Part shown: positions 8,473 through 17,473 of the stretch, in pieces
How positions within the stretch are numbered: position 1 is the stretch's first letter
Layout of the letters: every line of letters begins with the position of its first letter
Origin: JAEUWI01 sp942492815
GTDB lineage: Bacteria > Hydrogenedentota > Hydrogenedentia > Hydrogenedentales > JAEUWI01
Direction of reading: 5' to 3'
Length of the DNA: 64,000 nt
Assembly (NCBI GenBank): GCA_942492815.1
Contig: OW818658.1
Span: 7,068,001-7,132,000 of the forward strand
Notes under the pieces: generated by a model
Told to the model about the DNA's origin: nothing
The model's input: only the letters and a program-made list of their open reading frames with translations
Databases searched by the model: none
Position numbers and translations under genes: made by a program

Positions 8473-9804
8473 ATGAAAAAATGGATTTTCTTAGCCACCA
8501 TCGTCGTGCTCGTCGTTGGCGGCGGGATTTGGTGGAAGATGAAGGCTTCGGCAGCCGAAGCGGAGGCCGCAGCCGCCGTTGAGACGGCCCAGAGTGCACT
8601 CGGCTCAATCCGTCAGAGCGTGGAGTGCACGGGGCGGGTGGTATCGAACCTGGATGTGGAAATTAAGTGCAAGGCGAGCGGCGAGATAATCGAGCTTCCC
8701 GTGGATATCAGCGACAAGGTGGTCAAGGGCGATCTTCTGATGGAAATTGACCCCGTAGACCAGCTCCGCAATTTGCAGCAGTCCGAAGCCTCGCTGGCGG
8801 CCTCGCAAGCGCGTCTGGCCCAGGCGCGGGCCAACCTCACGGCGGCGGAGCAGGATTTGGTGGCCAGTGGCGCACGGGCGCAGGCGAGCGTACTTTCGGG
8901 CGAGGCGCGGGCGAAGGATGCGGCGGCGAAGGCCCAGCGCGACGAGCAACTGCTCGCGCAGAAGCACATCAGCGTGGAGGAGGCGGAGACCTCGCGGACG
9001 ACGCTGCTGGAGAGCCAGGCGAACCTGCGCAGCGCCCAGGCGGAGATTTCTTCCGTGGACGCGCAGCGCGCCCAGTTGGAAGCGACGCGGCAGGACATCC
9101 AGCTTGCTGAAGTGCAGATTCAATCCGACCAGGCCGCGCTGGAGCTGGCGAAGCAGCGACTGACCGAGACCAAGGTGCTCTCGCCGATTGACGGCGTGGT
9201 ATCGACCCGGGCCGTGCAGATCGGCCAGATAATCTCCTCCGGCATCAGCAACGTGGGCGGCGGCACCGCGGTCATGACCGTCTCCGATCTGTCGCGCATG
9301 TTCGTGCTGGCGTCGGTGGACGAGAGCGATATCGGCAACGTGATTCTCGGACAAGTTACCAAGGTCACCGTCGACGCATATTCTGGCGAGGCCTTTGAAG
9401 GCACGGTGCAGCGCATCGCGAACAAGGGCACGAACACGGCGAACGTGGTCACCTTTGAAGTGAAAATCGAGGTGACCAGCGAAAACAAGGCCGTGCTGAA
9501 GCCGGAGATGACGGCCAATGTGGAGATTGTGACGGCGGAAGCCGAGAACGTGGTGACGGTTCCCATTCGCGCGCTTTCGCGCAAGGGCACGGAGAAGTTT
9601 GTGACCCGCGTCACGTCGCCCGGCGAGACGGAAACGGTGCCGGTGCAAACGGGCGCGAGCGACGGCGTAAACATCGAGGTGAAGAGCGGACTGAAAGACG
9701 GCGACGAAGTCGTGCTGGTGCGCGGCGGCGACGAATCAGAATGGCAGAAGTCCGGCGGGCCCCGCCCGCCCGCCCTCTTCGGCGCGCCAAAGAAGAAAAC
9801 ATGA
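8473..9804 (+). CDS. Periplasmic adaptor (MacA/HlyD-type membrane fusion protein)
   Basis: Adaptor subunit of 443 residues linking an inner-membrane ABC pump to an outer-membrane channel. It has an N-terminal anchor (WIFLATIVVLVVGGGIWW), a lipoyl/barrel-sandwich half-motif around VECTGRVVSNLDVEIKCKAS, a long Ala/Gln/Glu-rich coiled-coil hairpin (about residues 95-230), the second lipoyl half around LSPIDGVVSTRAVQIGQ, then beta-barrel and membrane-proximal domains. GGAG lies nine bases before the ATG. Its stop overlaps the next start by four bases (ATGA), so adaptor and ATPase are translationally coupled. The operon order adaptor-ATPase-permease is that of MacAB-like exporters of peptides, lipids or macrolides; the substrate is unknown. 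Confidence 0.9.
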   Translation: MKKWIFLATIVVLVVGGGIWWKMKASAAEAEAAAAVETAQSALGSIRQSVECTGRVVSNLDVEIKCKASGEIIELPVDISDKVVKGDLLMEIDPVDQLRNLQQSEASLAASQARLAQARANLTAAEQDLVASGARAQASVLSGEARAKDAAAKAQRDEQLLAQKHISVEEAETSRTTLLESQANLRSAQAEISSVDAQRAQLEATRQDIQLAEVQIQSDQAALELAKQRLTETKVLSPIDGVVSTRAVQIGQIISSGISNVGGGTAVMTVSDLSRMFVLASVDESDIGNVILGQVTKVTVDAYSGEAFEGTVQRIANKGTNTANVVTFEVKIEVTSENKAVLKPEMTANVEIVTAEAENVVTVPIRALSRKGTEKFVTRVTSPGETETVPVQTGASDGVNIEVKSGLKDGDEVVLVRGGDESEWQKSGGPRPPALFGAPKKKT

Positions 9805-10505
9805 TCATCGAGACGCGCGATCTGCTCAAGACTTATGAGCTGGGCGGCCAGACCATCCGCGCGCTGGACGGCGTGAGCATTGGCATCGATTCCGGCGAGA
9901 TGGTGGCCATCATGGGCCCCTCGGGCAGCGGTAAATCTACACTGATGCACATCCTCGGCTGCCTCGATCAGCCCGACGGGGGGCAGTATCTGCTGCGGGG
10001 CGACAATATCGCGGGCTTGACGCCCGATGAACTCGCCGCGATTCGGAACAAGTACATCAGCTTCGTGTTTCAGACCTTTAATCTGCTCCCGCGGATGTCC
10101 GCGCAGGAAAACGTGGCGCTGCCGCTGCTCTACGGCGGCGCGAAGGACGCGAACGCGCGCGCGGCGGAAGCCCTGGCGCGGGTGGGCCTGGGGGATCGCA
10201 TGCACCATGAGCCCAACCAGCTCTCGGGCGGCCAGCGGCAGCGCGTGGCCATAGCGCGGGCGATCGTGACGGATCCCACACTCATGCTGGCGGACGAGCC
10301 CACGGGCAATCTGGACAGCCGCACGGGAGACGAAATCATGGAGCTGTTCTCCGCGCTGAACCGCGAAGGCCGCACGATTGTGGTGGTGACGCACGAACCC
10401 GACATCGCGGTGAGGTGCCCGCGCTGTATCCGTATTCACGATGGCAAAGTACTTTCCGACGGCCCTTCGGCTGAAGTGGCCGCGGGCTACCTGGCGAGGG
10501 TCTGA
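9801..10505 (+). CDS. ABC transporter ATP-binding protein, MacB/LolD type
   Basis: ATPase of 234 residues energising the MacB-type permease encoded directly downstream. Walker A GPSGSGKST, Q-loop FVFQTFNLLPRM, signature LSGGQRQRVAIARA, Walker B LMLADEPTGNLDS and the switch His in VVTHEP are all intact. The motif set and length match the MacB/LolD/FtsE subfamily, here as a separate polypeptide rather than fused to the permease as in E. coli MacB. It starts with ATGA overlapping the adaptor stop, and the permease begins six bases after its end. Confidence 0.93.
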   Translation: MIIETRDLLKTYELGGQTIRALDGVSIGIDSGEMVAIMGPSGSGKSTLMHILGCLDQPDGGQYLLRGDNIAGLTPDELAAIRNKYISFVFQTFNLLPRMSAQENVALPLLYGGAKDANARAAEALARVGLGDRMHHEPNQLSGGQRQRVAIARAIVTDPTLMLADEPTGNLDSRTGDEIMELFSALNREGRTIVVVTHEPDIAVRCPRCIRIHDGKVLSDGPSAEVAAGYLARV

Positions 10506-10510
10506 ACACC

Positions 10511-11722
10511 ATGACCACGACCATGCTAATCAAAATAGCAATTCGCAGTCTGCTCGCCAACAAACTCCGTTCCTTTCTCGCGGTGCTGGGCATCATCATC
10601 GGCGTGGGCGCGGTCATCGCCATGCTCAGCATTGGCGCGGGCGCGCGCGAGTCCATGGTGTCGCGCCTGGAGAGCATGGGCACCAACCTGCTCATGGTCC
10701 GGCCCGGCCAGCGCAGTGGCCCCGGTGGCGTGCGCTCGGTGATGCAGCAGACGCTGACGCCGGAAGACGCCGAGGCGATCTTGAAAGAGGTGGACCACAT
10801 TTACTCCGTTGCGCCGGTCGTGCAAGGGCGCGCGCAGGTGAAGTATTTTGATCAGAACGCGAACATCAATGTGCTCGGCACGACCACGACTTATTTCGCC
10901 GCGCGTAACTTCCAGGTGGCGCAGGGGCGGAAGTTTACCGATGGTGAAGTGGACAATCTTGCGCGGGTGGCGATCATCGGCCCGGCGACGGTGAAGAATC
11001 TAATGGGCGCGGATGATCCGCTGTCCGCAACGATCAAGGTGGACGGATTGAACTTTCGCGTGATCGGCGTGACCGCACCGAAGGGCGATCAGGGCTGGTT
11101 CAACCCGGACGACCAAGTGATCGTGCCCTACACGACCTCCATGCAGGTGCTCATGGGTACGGACCACCTGAACGAGATCGACGTGCAAGGCGCGACTGGA
11201 TCGGATCTGGCCAAGATTCAGGAAGACATCATCGAGTTGCTGCGGGTCCGGCACAAGCTGGAGCCCGAAGAGCAGAACGACTTCAACGTCTCCAACCAGG
11301 CGGAGATGCTTTCCTTCTTGACCGCCATCACCACGACGCTGAGCGTGCTGCTTGCAAGCATCGGCGGGATCTCGCTGGTGGTGGGCGGCATCGGCATCAT
11401 GAACATCATGCTGGTGACGGTGACGGAGCGTACGCGGGAGATCGGCATTCGCAAGGCCATTGGCGCGCGCGAAAGCGACATCATGCGCCAGTTCCTGTTT
11501 GAATCCATCGTGATGAGCACGATAGGCGGGATTATCGGTGTGATGGTGGGCGTGGGCGTTGCCAGTCTGCTGCCTCTGGTGGCGGAGATCTATCCCGTGG
11601 TCCAGGTGCAGAGTGTGTTGCTCTCGATCTCCTTTGCGACGGCGATTGGCGTCTTCTTCGGTTACTACCCGGCGCGCCGCGCCGCGCGACTGAACCCGAT
11701 TGATGCCTTGCGGTATGAGTAG
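10511..11722 (+). CDS. MacB-type FtsX-family ABC permease
   Basis: Inner-membrane permease of 403 residues. One N-terminal helix (LRSFLAVLGIIIGVGAVIAM) is followed by a periplasmic MacB_PCD-like domain of about 220 residues, then three C-terminal helices with the family motif RTREIGIRKAIGARESDI in the cytosolic loop and the ending PARRAARLNPIDALRYE. These are diagnostic of FtsX/MacB/LolC permeases, which use mechanotransmission to push substrate through the adaptor and outer channel. It is the last gene of the three-gene operon; a CACGGA repeat lies 11 bp after the stop. No Walker motifs are present, so it depends on the upstream ATPase. Confidence 0.93.
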   Translation: MTTTMLIKIAIRSLLANKLRSFLAVLGIIIGVGAVIAMLSIGAGARESMVSRLESMGTNLLMVRPGQRSGPGGVRSVMQQTLTPEDAEAILKEVDHIYSVAPVVQGRAQVKYFDQNANINVLGTTTTYFAARNFQVAQGRKFTDGEVDNLARVAIIGPATVKNLMGADDPLSATIKVDGLNFRVIGVTAPKGDQGWFNPDDQVIVPYTTSMQVLMGTDHLNEIDVQGATGSDLAKIQEDIIELLRVRHKLEPEEQNDFNVSNQAEMLSFLTAITTTLSVLLASIGGISLVVGGIGIMNIMLVTVTERTREIGIRKAIGARESDIMRQFLFESIVMSTIGGIIGVMVGVGVASLLPLVAEIYPVVQVQSVLLSISFATAIGVFFGYYPARRAARLNPIDALRYE

Positions 11723-11732
11723 GGGCTTTCTT

Positions 11733-11762
11733 GACCACGGAAGGGCACGGAATTTCACGGAA
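11733..11762 (+). repeat. CACGGA-type dispersed repeat, copy 1
   Basis: A 30-bp word beginning GACCACGGAAGGGCACGGAA and continuing TTTCACGGAA, with a 9-10-bp internal period. Identical or near-identical copies lie at 12778, 28698 and 47151. Confidence 0.8.
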
Positions 11763-11831
11763 AAGGGGAGTGGTGCCGCATTGCCCGTGTTGACGCTCTG
11801 CGGTATGGGCAGGGGCTGAGCGTCGGGACCG

Positions 11832-12710
11832 TCACTTCCCGCTCGCGGGCTGGGGCAGTGCGCTCAGCATCTGCGCCATTTCGCCATGGAAACTGGCGGG
11901 GGCCTTGTCGAGGGGGAGGGCACCGCTATAATCCAAAATGCCGGGGTCGGTGCCGTGGGCGAGGAGCACTTCCACCATTTTCCGGCTGCCGAGCCGCGCG
12001 GCTTCGTGCAGCGCGGTTTCTCCCAGAGGCTTCACGGCGTCGACGGGCACGCCCCGTTCAAGAAGCAGCTTGACCCATTCGAGATTACCCGAGCGCACGG
12101 CGCTGTGAATTAACGTGGGGTCGTTCGCGAGGGGACCATTGGGATGGCCGGGCCTTTGAAGGTCGGCTGCTGATGCGTGAGAGAGGAGGAGAATTACCAT
12201 GGGTCCGTCGTTCATCTCGATTGCCGCGGCCAGGGGAGAGCGGCGCATGTAGGGCAGCACCTTTTCCTCGTCGACCCGGTGCTGATAGCGCTGGGTAACG
12301 GAGACACCCAGATTCAGCAGAAAGTTGACGGTCTCTGCGTCGTGCTGTTCCAGCGCCAAGACGAGCAGCGAGGGGCCGTGGTAGCGGAACGCATCGGAGT
12401 GAATGTTTTCAGGGGAGGCGGCAAGCTGAAACATCTCCCGGTCCCGATTTCCCAGCGCCCGGCAATAGACGCAAGCGTGAGGATAGTTTTTACGCCACGC
12501 GTCGGGTGGTGCACCGTGTTTGAGCAACTTGATGGCTTCGCCGTGATCACCCTTGTCCATCGCTCTCCGAAGCTCCTCGCCGAGCATGGCTTTCCGGCGC
12601 GCCTGTATCGAGGGCCAGGCGAGAAGGATGAGCACGAGGGCAACCCCGAGCACGGCGATAAGCTCGAGGGTGGAAAAGCCTCGGGTGGTTCGGGGTGTAA
12701 ATGGGATCAT
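11832..12710 (-). CDS. Prepilin-like N-terminus fused to ankyrin repeats
   Basis: Protein of 292 residues with an unexpected architecture. Residues 8-35 form a type IV prepilin/pseudopilin signal: TTRGFSTLELIAVLGVALVL has the G|F cleavage site, Glu at mature position 5 and a hydrophobic helix. The remainder consists of ankyrin repeats, with clear units such as GPSLLVLALEQHDAETVNFL, LIHSAVRSGNLEWVKLLLER and TALHEAARLGSRKMVEVLLA. If processed by prepilin peptidase, the ankyrin part would be periplasmic or surface-exposed. The ATG at 12710 has GGAGGGCT upstream. Alternatively the first helix is a plain membrane anchor with chance similarity. It is flanked by CACGGA repeats on both sides. Confidence 0.75.
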   Translation of the reverse strand: MIPFTPRTTRGFSTLELIAVLGVALVLILLAWPSIQARRKAMLGEELRRAMDKGDHGEAIKLLKHGAPPDAWRKNYPHACVYCRALGNRDREMFQLAASPENIHSDAFRYHGPSLLVLALEQHDAETVNFLLNLGVSVTQRYQHRVDEEKVLPYMRRSPLAAAIEMNDGPMVILLLSHASAADLQRPGHPNGPLANDPTLIHSAVRSGNLEWVKLLLERGVPVDAVKPLGETALHEAARLGSRKMVEVLLAHGTDPGILDYSGALPLDKAPASFHGEMAQMLSALPQPASGK

Positions 12711-12777
12711 GATAGCCCTCCGATTGAGTATACAACGGCGGAGGGGCGAAATGCGGCGACGCAGGGGGGACTTCTTT

Positions 12778-12807
12778 GACCACGGAAGGGCACGGAATTT
12801 CACGGAA
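12778..12807 (+). repeat. CACGGA-type dispersed repeat, copy 2
   Basis: Same 30-bp word as at 11733, again in a gap between genes. Together the two copies bracket the prepilin-ankyrin gene as direct repeats. Confidence 0.8.
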
Positions 12808-12864
12808 GAAGGAGGGCATCCCTTTGCGCTTTCGCGCCTTTGCGTGACATCTCCTTGGCCGGCC

Positions 12865-14463
12865 TCATGCGCCCGGTGCGGGCATGGTCTCCGGGGTACG
12901 GACGCGGAAGACCCGCTTGGCCTGGTAGGTCTGTCCAAACTGGTCGGTGGTGCGCACGGTGAGGGTGTGGGTGCCGCTGGCGAGGTCGGCCGGCAGGGTG
13001 GCTTTCCACATGTGGCGCGATTTACTGGGGTAGTCCATTTTCCAGCCGAAGATGGTGTCGAGTTTACTGCCGTCCTTTTCCAGGTCGAGGAAGGGACTCT
13101 GCTCGTGCATGCGGAGACATTGGGGATCGATGACCTCGGTGTATTCCATGGGGAGCCAGGGGCCGTCCGCGCCGACCTGCATTTCCACAGTGCTGCGCTT
13201 GGAGCCCGCGAAGATGTTGGCGAGGACTTCAGTAGTGGCGAGTTCGGGCTGGGCCACATCGTCCGCGAGGTAGATGTTCATCTGATAATCGGTGGGGCGG
13301 CTCGCGGCCTTGAATTCGATAGAATACTTCGGTCCGTCGAAGGTGAGAATGGAGTAGCCATTGGGCGCGCCGTCGTTCATGGTGGCGTGGGGGATACCGC
13401 GCTCGTCGAAGCTGCCGCACCACCAACTGCCCGATACTGTGGCGGCGATAAAGAGGTGGTGGGGCTCGGGGCCCTTCCAGCCCATTGACTCGTCCATGTA
13501 AACGTGAAATTGCTCGTGGACGTGTGCGGCGACCGTCAACGTGTTGGGCCGATCCGCCAGGAGAGCGAGCATTTCGTCGCGCTTGCCGCAGCGGACGATC
13601 GGTACGTGCATCATAAGGACGACGAGCTTCTCTTTTGGCACGTGGGCGAGATAGTTCTTTACAAAGGCGACCTGTTGATCGGTGAAGGACGCCTTGTAGC
13701 CCTTTTCTCCGGGAGGAAAGTAGATATTGTTCAGGGGAATGAAAGCGACTTCGCCGTACTCAAAGGCATAAGTGCTGGGGCCGAAATAGCGCTCGAAGGT
13801 GTCGTCGGCGTATTTGTTTTCCGTGGCGGTGCCGTTGTTGTCGTGGTTGCCGAAGACGTTGTACCACGGTACGCCGATCTGGGCGATGCTCTCGCTGATC
13901 TCGGAGAAGAGGGCCGGATCGTCCGCCACGATATCACCCAGAGATACGCCAAAGATCGCGTCGGTGCCGATGCACTCTTCCACCACGTCGTGGGTCACGA
14001 AATTCACCTCGCGCAGTCCGCGGGCCTGGGTATCGCCAAAGAAGAGGGCCTTGAAAGGTTCCTTCTCCGGGTGCTCGTGGAGGGCGAAATCAATGGAGGC
14101 GGGCAGGGGGCCGGTGGGGAGAATGCCAGGCGCATCGAGGGGCGGTGAGCCCTCGGGGTTGTGGAGGTAATAGTGCTTCGGGATTTGGGCGTGGTCCACG
14201 GGGAGCTGGTAATTCGCGGGCTTGATGACTAAGACGGCGCCGCCCGCCTGCACAGGCAGGGACCATCGGCCGTCGGCGTCCGTCTTCACCACGGCTTCGC
14301 CGTTGGATACGCAGACGTTTGGAACACCGGCCTCGCCTGCGTCCAAGGTGTTGTTGCGATTGGCGTCGAGATAGACGCGTCCCTGGGCCGTTTCCTGGGC
14401 AAGGGCGGAGGCCGAGAGGGCGAGCGTGATGGCGGCCAGCGCCGCGAAGCGAATATAGAACAT
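12865..14463 (-). CDS. Secreted calcineurin-like metallophosphoesterase
   Basis: Exported phosphoesterase of 532 residues. It begins MFYIRFAALAAITLALSASA, a signal peptide, with GGGGAGA upstream of the ATG at 14463. Residues about 25-110 form a small beta-sandwich typical of the metallophos_N domain (YLDANRNNTLDAGE). The catalytic core has FFGDTQAR, SLGDIVADD, VFGNHDNN, MMHVPIVR and AAHVHEQFH, matching metal-binding blocks I-V with DTQ and AHVH variants seen in this subfamily. A C-terminal beta domain ends in VRTTDQFGQTYQAKRVFRV. Substrates of such enzymes are phosphomono- or diesters; the exact one is not predictable. It is divergent from the unknown gene at 14604. Confidence 0.88.
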   Translation of the reverse strand: MFYIRFAALAAITLALSASALAQETAQGRVYLDANRNNTLDAGEAGVPNVCVSNGEAVVKTDADGRWSLPVQAGGAVLVIKPANYQLPVDHAQIPKHYYLHNPEGSPPLDAPGILPTGPLPASIDFALHEHPEKEPFKALFFGDTQARGLREVNFVTHDVVEECIGTDAIFGVSLGDIVADDPALFSEISESIAQIGVPWYNVFGNHDNNGTATENKYADDTFERYFGPSTYAFEYGEVAFIPLNNIYFPPGEKGYKASFTDQQVAFVKNYLAHVPKEKLVVLMMHVPIVRCGKRDEMLALLADRPNTLTVAAHVHEQFHVYMDESMGWKGPEPHHLFIAATVSGSWWCGSFDERGIPHATMNDGAPNGYSILTFDGPKYSIEFKAASRPTDYQMNIYLADDVAQPELATTEVLANIFAGSKRSTVEMQVGADGPWLPMEYTEVIDPQCLRMHEQSPFLDLEKDGSKLDTIFGWKMDYPSKSRHMWKATLPADLASGTHTLTVRTTDQFGQTYQAKRVFRVRTPETMPAPGA

Positions 14464-14603
14464 GCCATTCTCCCCGCGCCGCAGGGCGCGTATCAGGTTG
14501 CCGCGAATCAGGTGCGCCAAAAAAGGTAGTATACCCGACAAAGTCGGCTCCGTTCGCGCGGCATCACCAATCCAAACACCAAACGTCGGGAAGTAGACAG
14601 ACC

Positions 14604-15839
14604 TTGGCAGCACCATCCATCACCATCGACATCAGCGATTCCGAACGGGACGCCATTCTGAATCACGTGCCGCTGGCGGCCAATATTGTGGCCCGTCTGC
14701 GCTTTGCCCTCCGCACAATGAAAAGCTTGGAGTTGACCCTCTCGGGCGACGACGTTATTGATTTTGCCGAGGCCATTGAGGAGCACCTGCCCCGAATCAA
14801 GAAGCGCATCGACGCGCGCCTGGTGGAAGCGGTATTTGTTCGCCTGGTGGATATGATACACGAAGATTATGTCCAAGCCGGCGGCCCTGCGGAGGAGCTG
14901 GATTTTCCGCCGGACATGCCAGAAGCGATCCGCGAGGCTGTTCAGCAGGTGTTTGACTCTGGCGACTACGGAACGCCCGAAGAATTGATGGGCGCCCTCC
15001 AGAAGGCGGTGGTCGAGGCGGACGACACGCGTCACGAGCGACTGTTTGGCCTTACGACGGGGGAGGTGCTCGAACTCATCGGAGAAGATTGGACCGAGCC
15101 CGGCGGGGTCTTCTGGATGGATGGCGAGCTCCCGAAAGAGCAATTGGCGGGCAGTCGCTACTGCATGAGCGCCCTCCGCTTTCTCGCGCTCGCGGAAAGC
15201 GCGGGCGGATTCAAGCTCACTCCCAAGAAGAAACTGAACCGGGTGTCGGTGAGATTTCTGCTCGATTCCGGCTGTTTTCCCGAAGTTGATATCGCGGAAA
15301 TGCTCCGATATTCCAATGTCATCAACGAAATGGACGTTCGACCACTGCACATGGTTCACCTCCTGCTCCTTGAAATAGGGCTGCTCCGCCACTACAAGGG
15401 GAAGTTGGTAATTACCAAGAGCGGACGCCGTGCCCTGGAAGACGACGGGGCCGCCATGCTCCAGTGCGTGATGTTTCAGACGCTGTTCAAAGAGTTTAAC
15501 CTGGGCTATCTGGATACCCTGCCCGAATACCCCTGCGTTCAGGCCACCATCGCCTTTATTCTCTTCGCGATCCGGCAGTCGGCGCAGGAGCCGATTGCCG
15601 TGGGCGATTTGATGGCGAAGGCCTATACACCGGCGGTCGCTGCCGAGTTTTCCGAGGGGCCCTACCCGAGGCATGCTCTGTTGGCGTTCTTCACCCGCGT
15701 CCTTAACCCCCTGGAGGACTTCGGGCTGGTCCAGCACACCAGGATCGGGAACAAGCACGAGCGCGACTTGGCGCGCGACCAGGTTCAGGTTACCCCGCTC
15801 TTCAATGCGATGCTGAATTTCGACTGGAAGGTCGACTAA
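14604..15839 (+). CDS. Conserved-looking cytoplasmic protein, unknown function
   Basis: Protein of 411 residues without signal or membrane segments, rich in charged helices. The start is a TTG at 14604 (product MAAPSITIDISDSERDAIL); no better start lies nearby. The centre contains a possible winged-helix stretch, LLLLEIGLLRHYKGKLVIT followed by KSGRRALED, reminiscent of helical regions in pRiA4b ORF3-like proteins, but I cannot assign a family. Coding quality is good: long, uninterrupted, with codon use like its neighbours. It lies between two divergent or convergent secreted-enzyme genes and overlaps neither. A regulatory or nucleic-acid-related role would be speculation. Confidence 0.7.
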   Translation: MAAPSITIDISDSERDAILNHVPLAANIVARLRFALRTMKSLELTLSGDDVIDFAEAIEEHLPRIKKRIDARLVEAVFVRLVDMIHEDYVQAGGPAEELDFPPDMPEAIREAVQQVFDSGDYGTPEELMGALQKAVVEADDTRHERLFGLTTGEVLELIGEDWTEPGGVFWMDGELPKEQLAGSRYCMSALRFLALAESAGGFKLTPKKKLNRVSVRFLLDSGCFPEVDIAEMLRYSNVINEMDVRPLHMVHLLLLEIGLLRHYKGKLVITKSGRRALEDDGAAMLQCVMFQTLFKEFNLGYLDTLPEYPCVQATIAFILFAIRQSAQEPIAVGDLMAKAYTPAVAAEFSEGPYPRHALLAFFTRVLNPLEDFGLVQHTRIGNKHERDLARDQVQVTPLFNAMLNFDWKVD

Positions 15840-15848
15840 AGCACGTAC

Positions 15849-17207
15849 CTACTCGGTTGCGGGCGGCACAAAGGGATCCTCGGCCCGCTTCAGCCAGCGC
15901 GCGAGGCGTCCGCGCAATTCCTGGCGCAGCGCGCCGTACTCTGGATCGGCGATGAGATTCTTCATCTGGAAGGGGTCGGCCACATTGTCGAAGAGGTACA
16001 TGGGGGCCTCGGGCCCCGAGGCGTAGGTGTAGCGCTCGGTGCGCACGCCGCGAAAGATAGGCGCTGGGTGTTCCTCTCCGCCGGAGGCGTTCGACTTGGC
16101 GATGTGCATGATGAACTGGGCATCCCGCGTGGGGGCATCCTCGCCAGCCAGAACGCCGCTGAAGTCGTCGCCCATGCATCCTTCGGGCGGCTCGATGCCC
16201 GCCAGGCCACAGAGGGTGGGCGCCATGTCGATTGCGCCGAAGAGGGTCGGGCTCGAAATGCCTGCGGGCACGCGGCCGGGAGCAAAGATGATGAGGGGGA
16301 TGCGCACGGACTCTTCAAAGGGCTGGCGCTTGCTCCCCACGCCGTGGGAGCCGTGCATGGACCCGTGGTCTGAGGAATAGACCACGATGGTGTTCTTCGA
16401 TATTCCTTCCGAATCCAGCCGGTCCAGGATGCGCTTCAGTTCGTCGTCCACGGCGCTGATGTGGGCGTGGTAGCCCTCATAGTGGGGCGAGCCGTTGGAC
16501 GTGAAGATGCTCTCCTCGCCCGACGCGGGGGCCTCATAATTCGGGCGGAAGGGCAGAGAGCCTTCCGGGTAGAGGGCGAGCTTCTCTGGCGGGGCGTCGG
16601 TAAACTTGGAATGGGGCGGATCGAGGGAGAGCATGAGGAAGAAGGGACGGGACTTGTTCTCTTGGATGAAGTCGAGGGCCTGATCCGTCATGCGGGTGGC
16701 GTTGTAGCCTTTGGGCTTCACGGGTTCACCCTCGGCCGGGTAGTACTCGGCGGCATCGAAGTGGTTCGTGGTGTGTTCCCAGATCAGGGACGTGTCAAAG
16801 CCGAAGGCCTCCGCGCGCGTGCCGCCGAGGTGCCATTTGCCGATGTAGCCCGTGCGATAGCCCGCCGCCTGAAAGGCCTTGCCGATGGTGGCGGATTCCG
16901 GGGCGAGGGGAATGCTGTTGTCGATGATGCCGGTCTGCCAGGGCCATCGGCCGGTCATAACGATGGCGCGGTAGGGCGAGCAGACGGGGTAATTGCTTAC
17001 GCACTGGCTGAAGGAAAAGCCCTCGGCCGCCATACGGTCCAGAGTGGGCGTCTTCATCGCGGGCATTTCCGTGTGGCCCATGGACTGGTAGCGGTGCTCG
17101 TCGGCGAAGACGAAGACCACGTTGGGGCGCTCGCGCAATTCGGCGAGGGCGGGCAGGGCGAGAGAAAGAAACCCGAGGGCCAGGGTTCGAGTCCAATAGG
17201 CGCGCAT
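15849..17207 (-). CDS. Secreted sulfatase (formylglycine-dependent)
   Basis: Type I sulfatase of 452 residues that hydrolyses sulfate esters, probably on sulfated polysaccharides. A signal peptide (MRAYWTRTLALGFLSLALPA) leads to the metal ligands in FVFADEHRY. The active-site pentapeptide is CSPYR at residues 76-80, in VCSPYRAIVMTGRWPWQTG; Cys76 would be converted to formylglycine. Other blocks are IGKWHLGG, LDPPHSKF and VYSSDHGSMHG. Position four of CxPSR is Tyr rather than Ser, which still fits C-x-P-x-R. AAGGACT precedes the ATG at 17207. It ends 10 bp from the convergent gene at 15839. The sulfatase-maturing enzyme is not in the window. Confidence 0.92.
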   Translation of the reverse strand: MRAYWTRTLALGFLSLALPALAELRERPNVVFVFADEHRYQSMGHTEMPAMKTPTLDRMAAEGFSFSQCVSNYPVCSPYRAIVMTGRWPWQTGIIDNSIPLAPESATIGKAFQAAGYRTGYIGKWHLGGTRAEAFGFDTSLIWEHTTNHFDAAEYYPAEGEPVKPKGYNATRMTDQALDFIQENKSRPFFLMLSLDPPHSKFTDAPPEKLALYPEGSLPFRPNYEAPASGEESIFTSNGSPHYEGYHAHISAVDDELKRILDRLDSEGISKNTIVVYSSDHGSMHGSHGVGSKRQPFEESVRIPLIIFAPGRVPAGISSPTLFGAIDMAPTLCGLAGIEPPEGCMGDDFSGVLAGEDAPTRDAQFIMHIAKSNASGGEEHPAPIFRGVRTERYTYASGPEAPMYLFDNVADPFQMKNLIADPEYGALRQELRGRLARWLKRAEDPFVPPATE

Positions 17208-17473
17208 AGCAAGAGTCCTTTCCGAGGCTGAGCCGCCAGTGTAGATCCGCCGCGGGGACCGAGTAAAGCACCGCTTTCGCCCATGACACCGTATCCCCCG
17301 GAGTATGAATGAAGCAGGCGTGCCGGATAGCGGGGCTCTTGCGACACGGTGCCGCCGATCTCTTCGTGCTGGACATCGGGTGTCCGCACCCGTGTAGACT
17401 AGAGCTCCGGCGGGCACCACCTTGAATTCAATCCGATTATGACCCTGTATTAACATCCCACGGGAGCACAGCC

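Noticed and set aside
12177..13488. Plus-strand frames opposite the ankyrin and phosphoesterase genes
   Set aside because: They overlap genes with clear domains on the minus strand and have no ribosome-binding site or recognisable domain.
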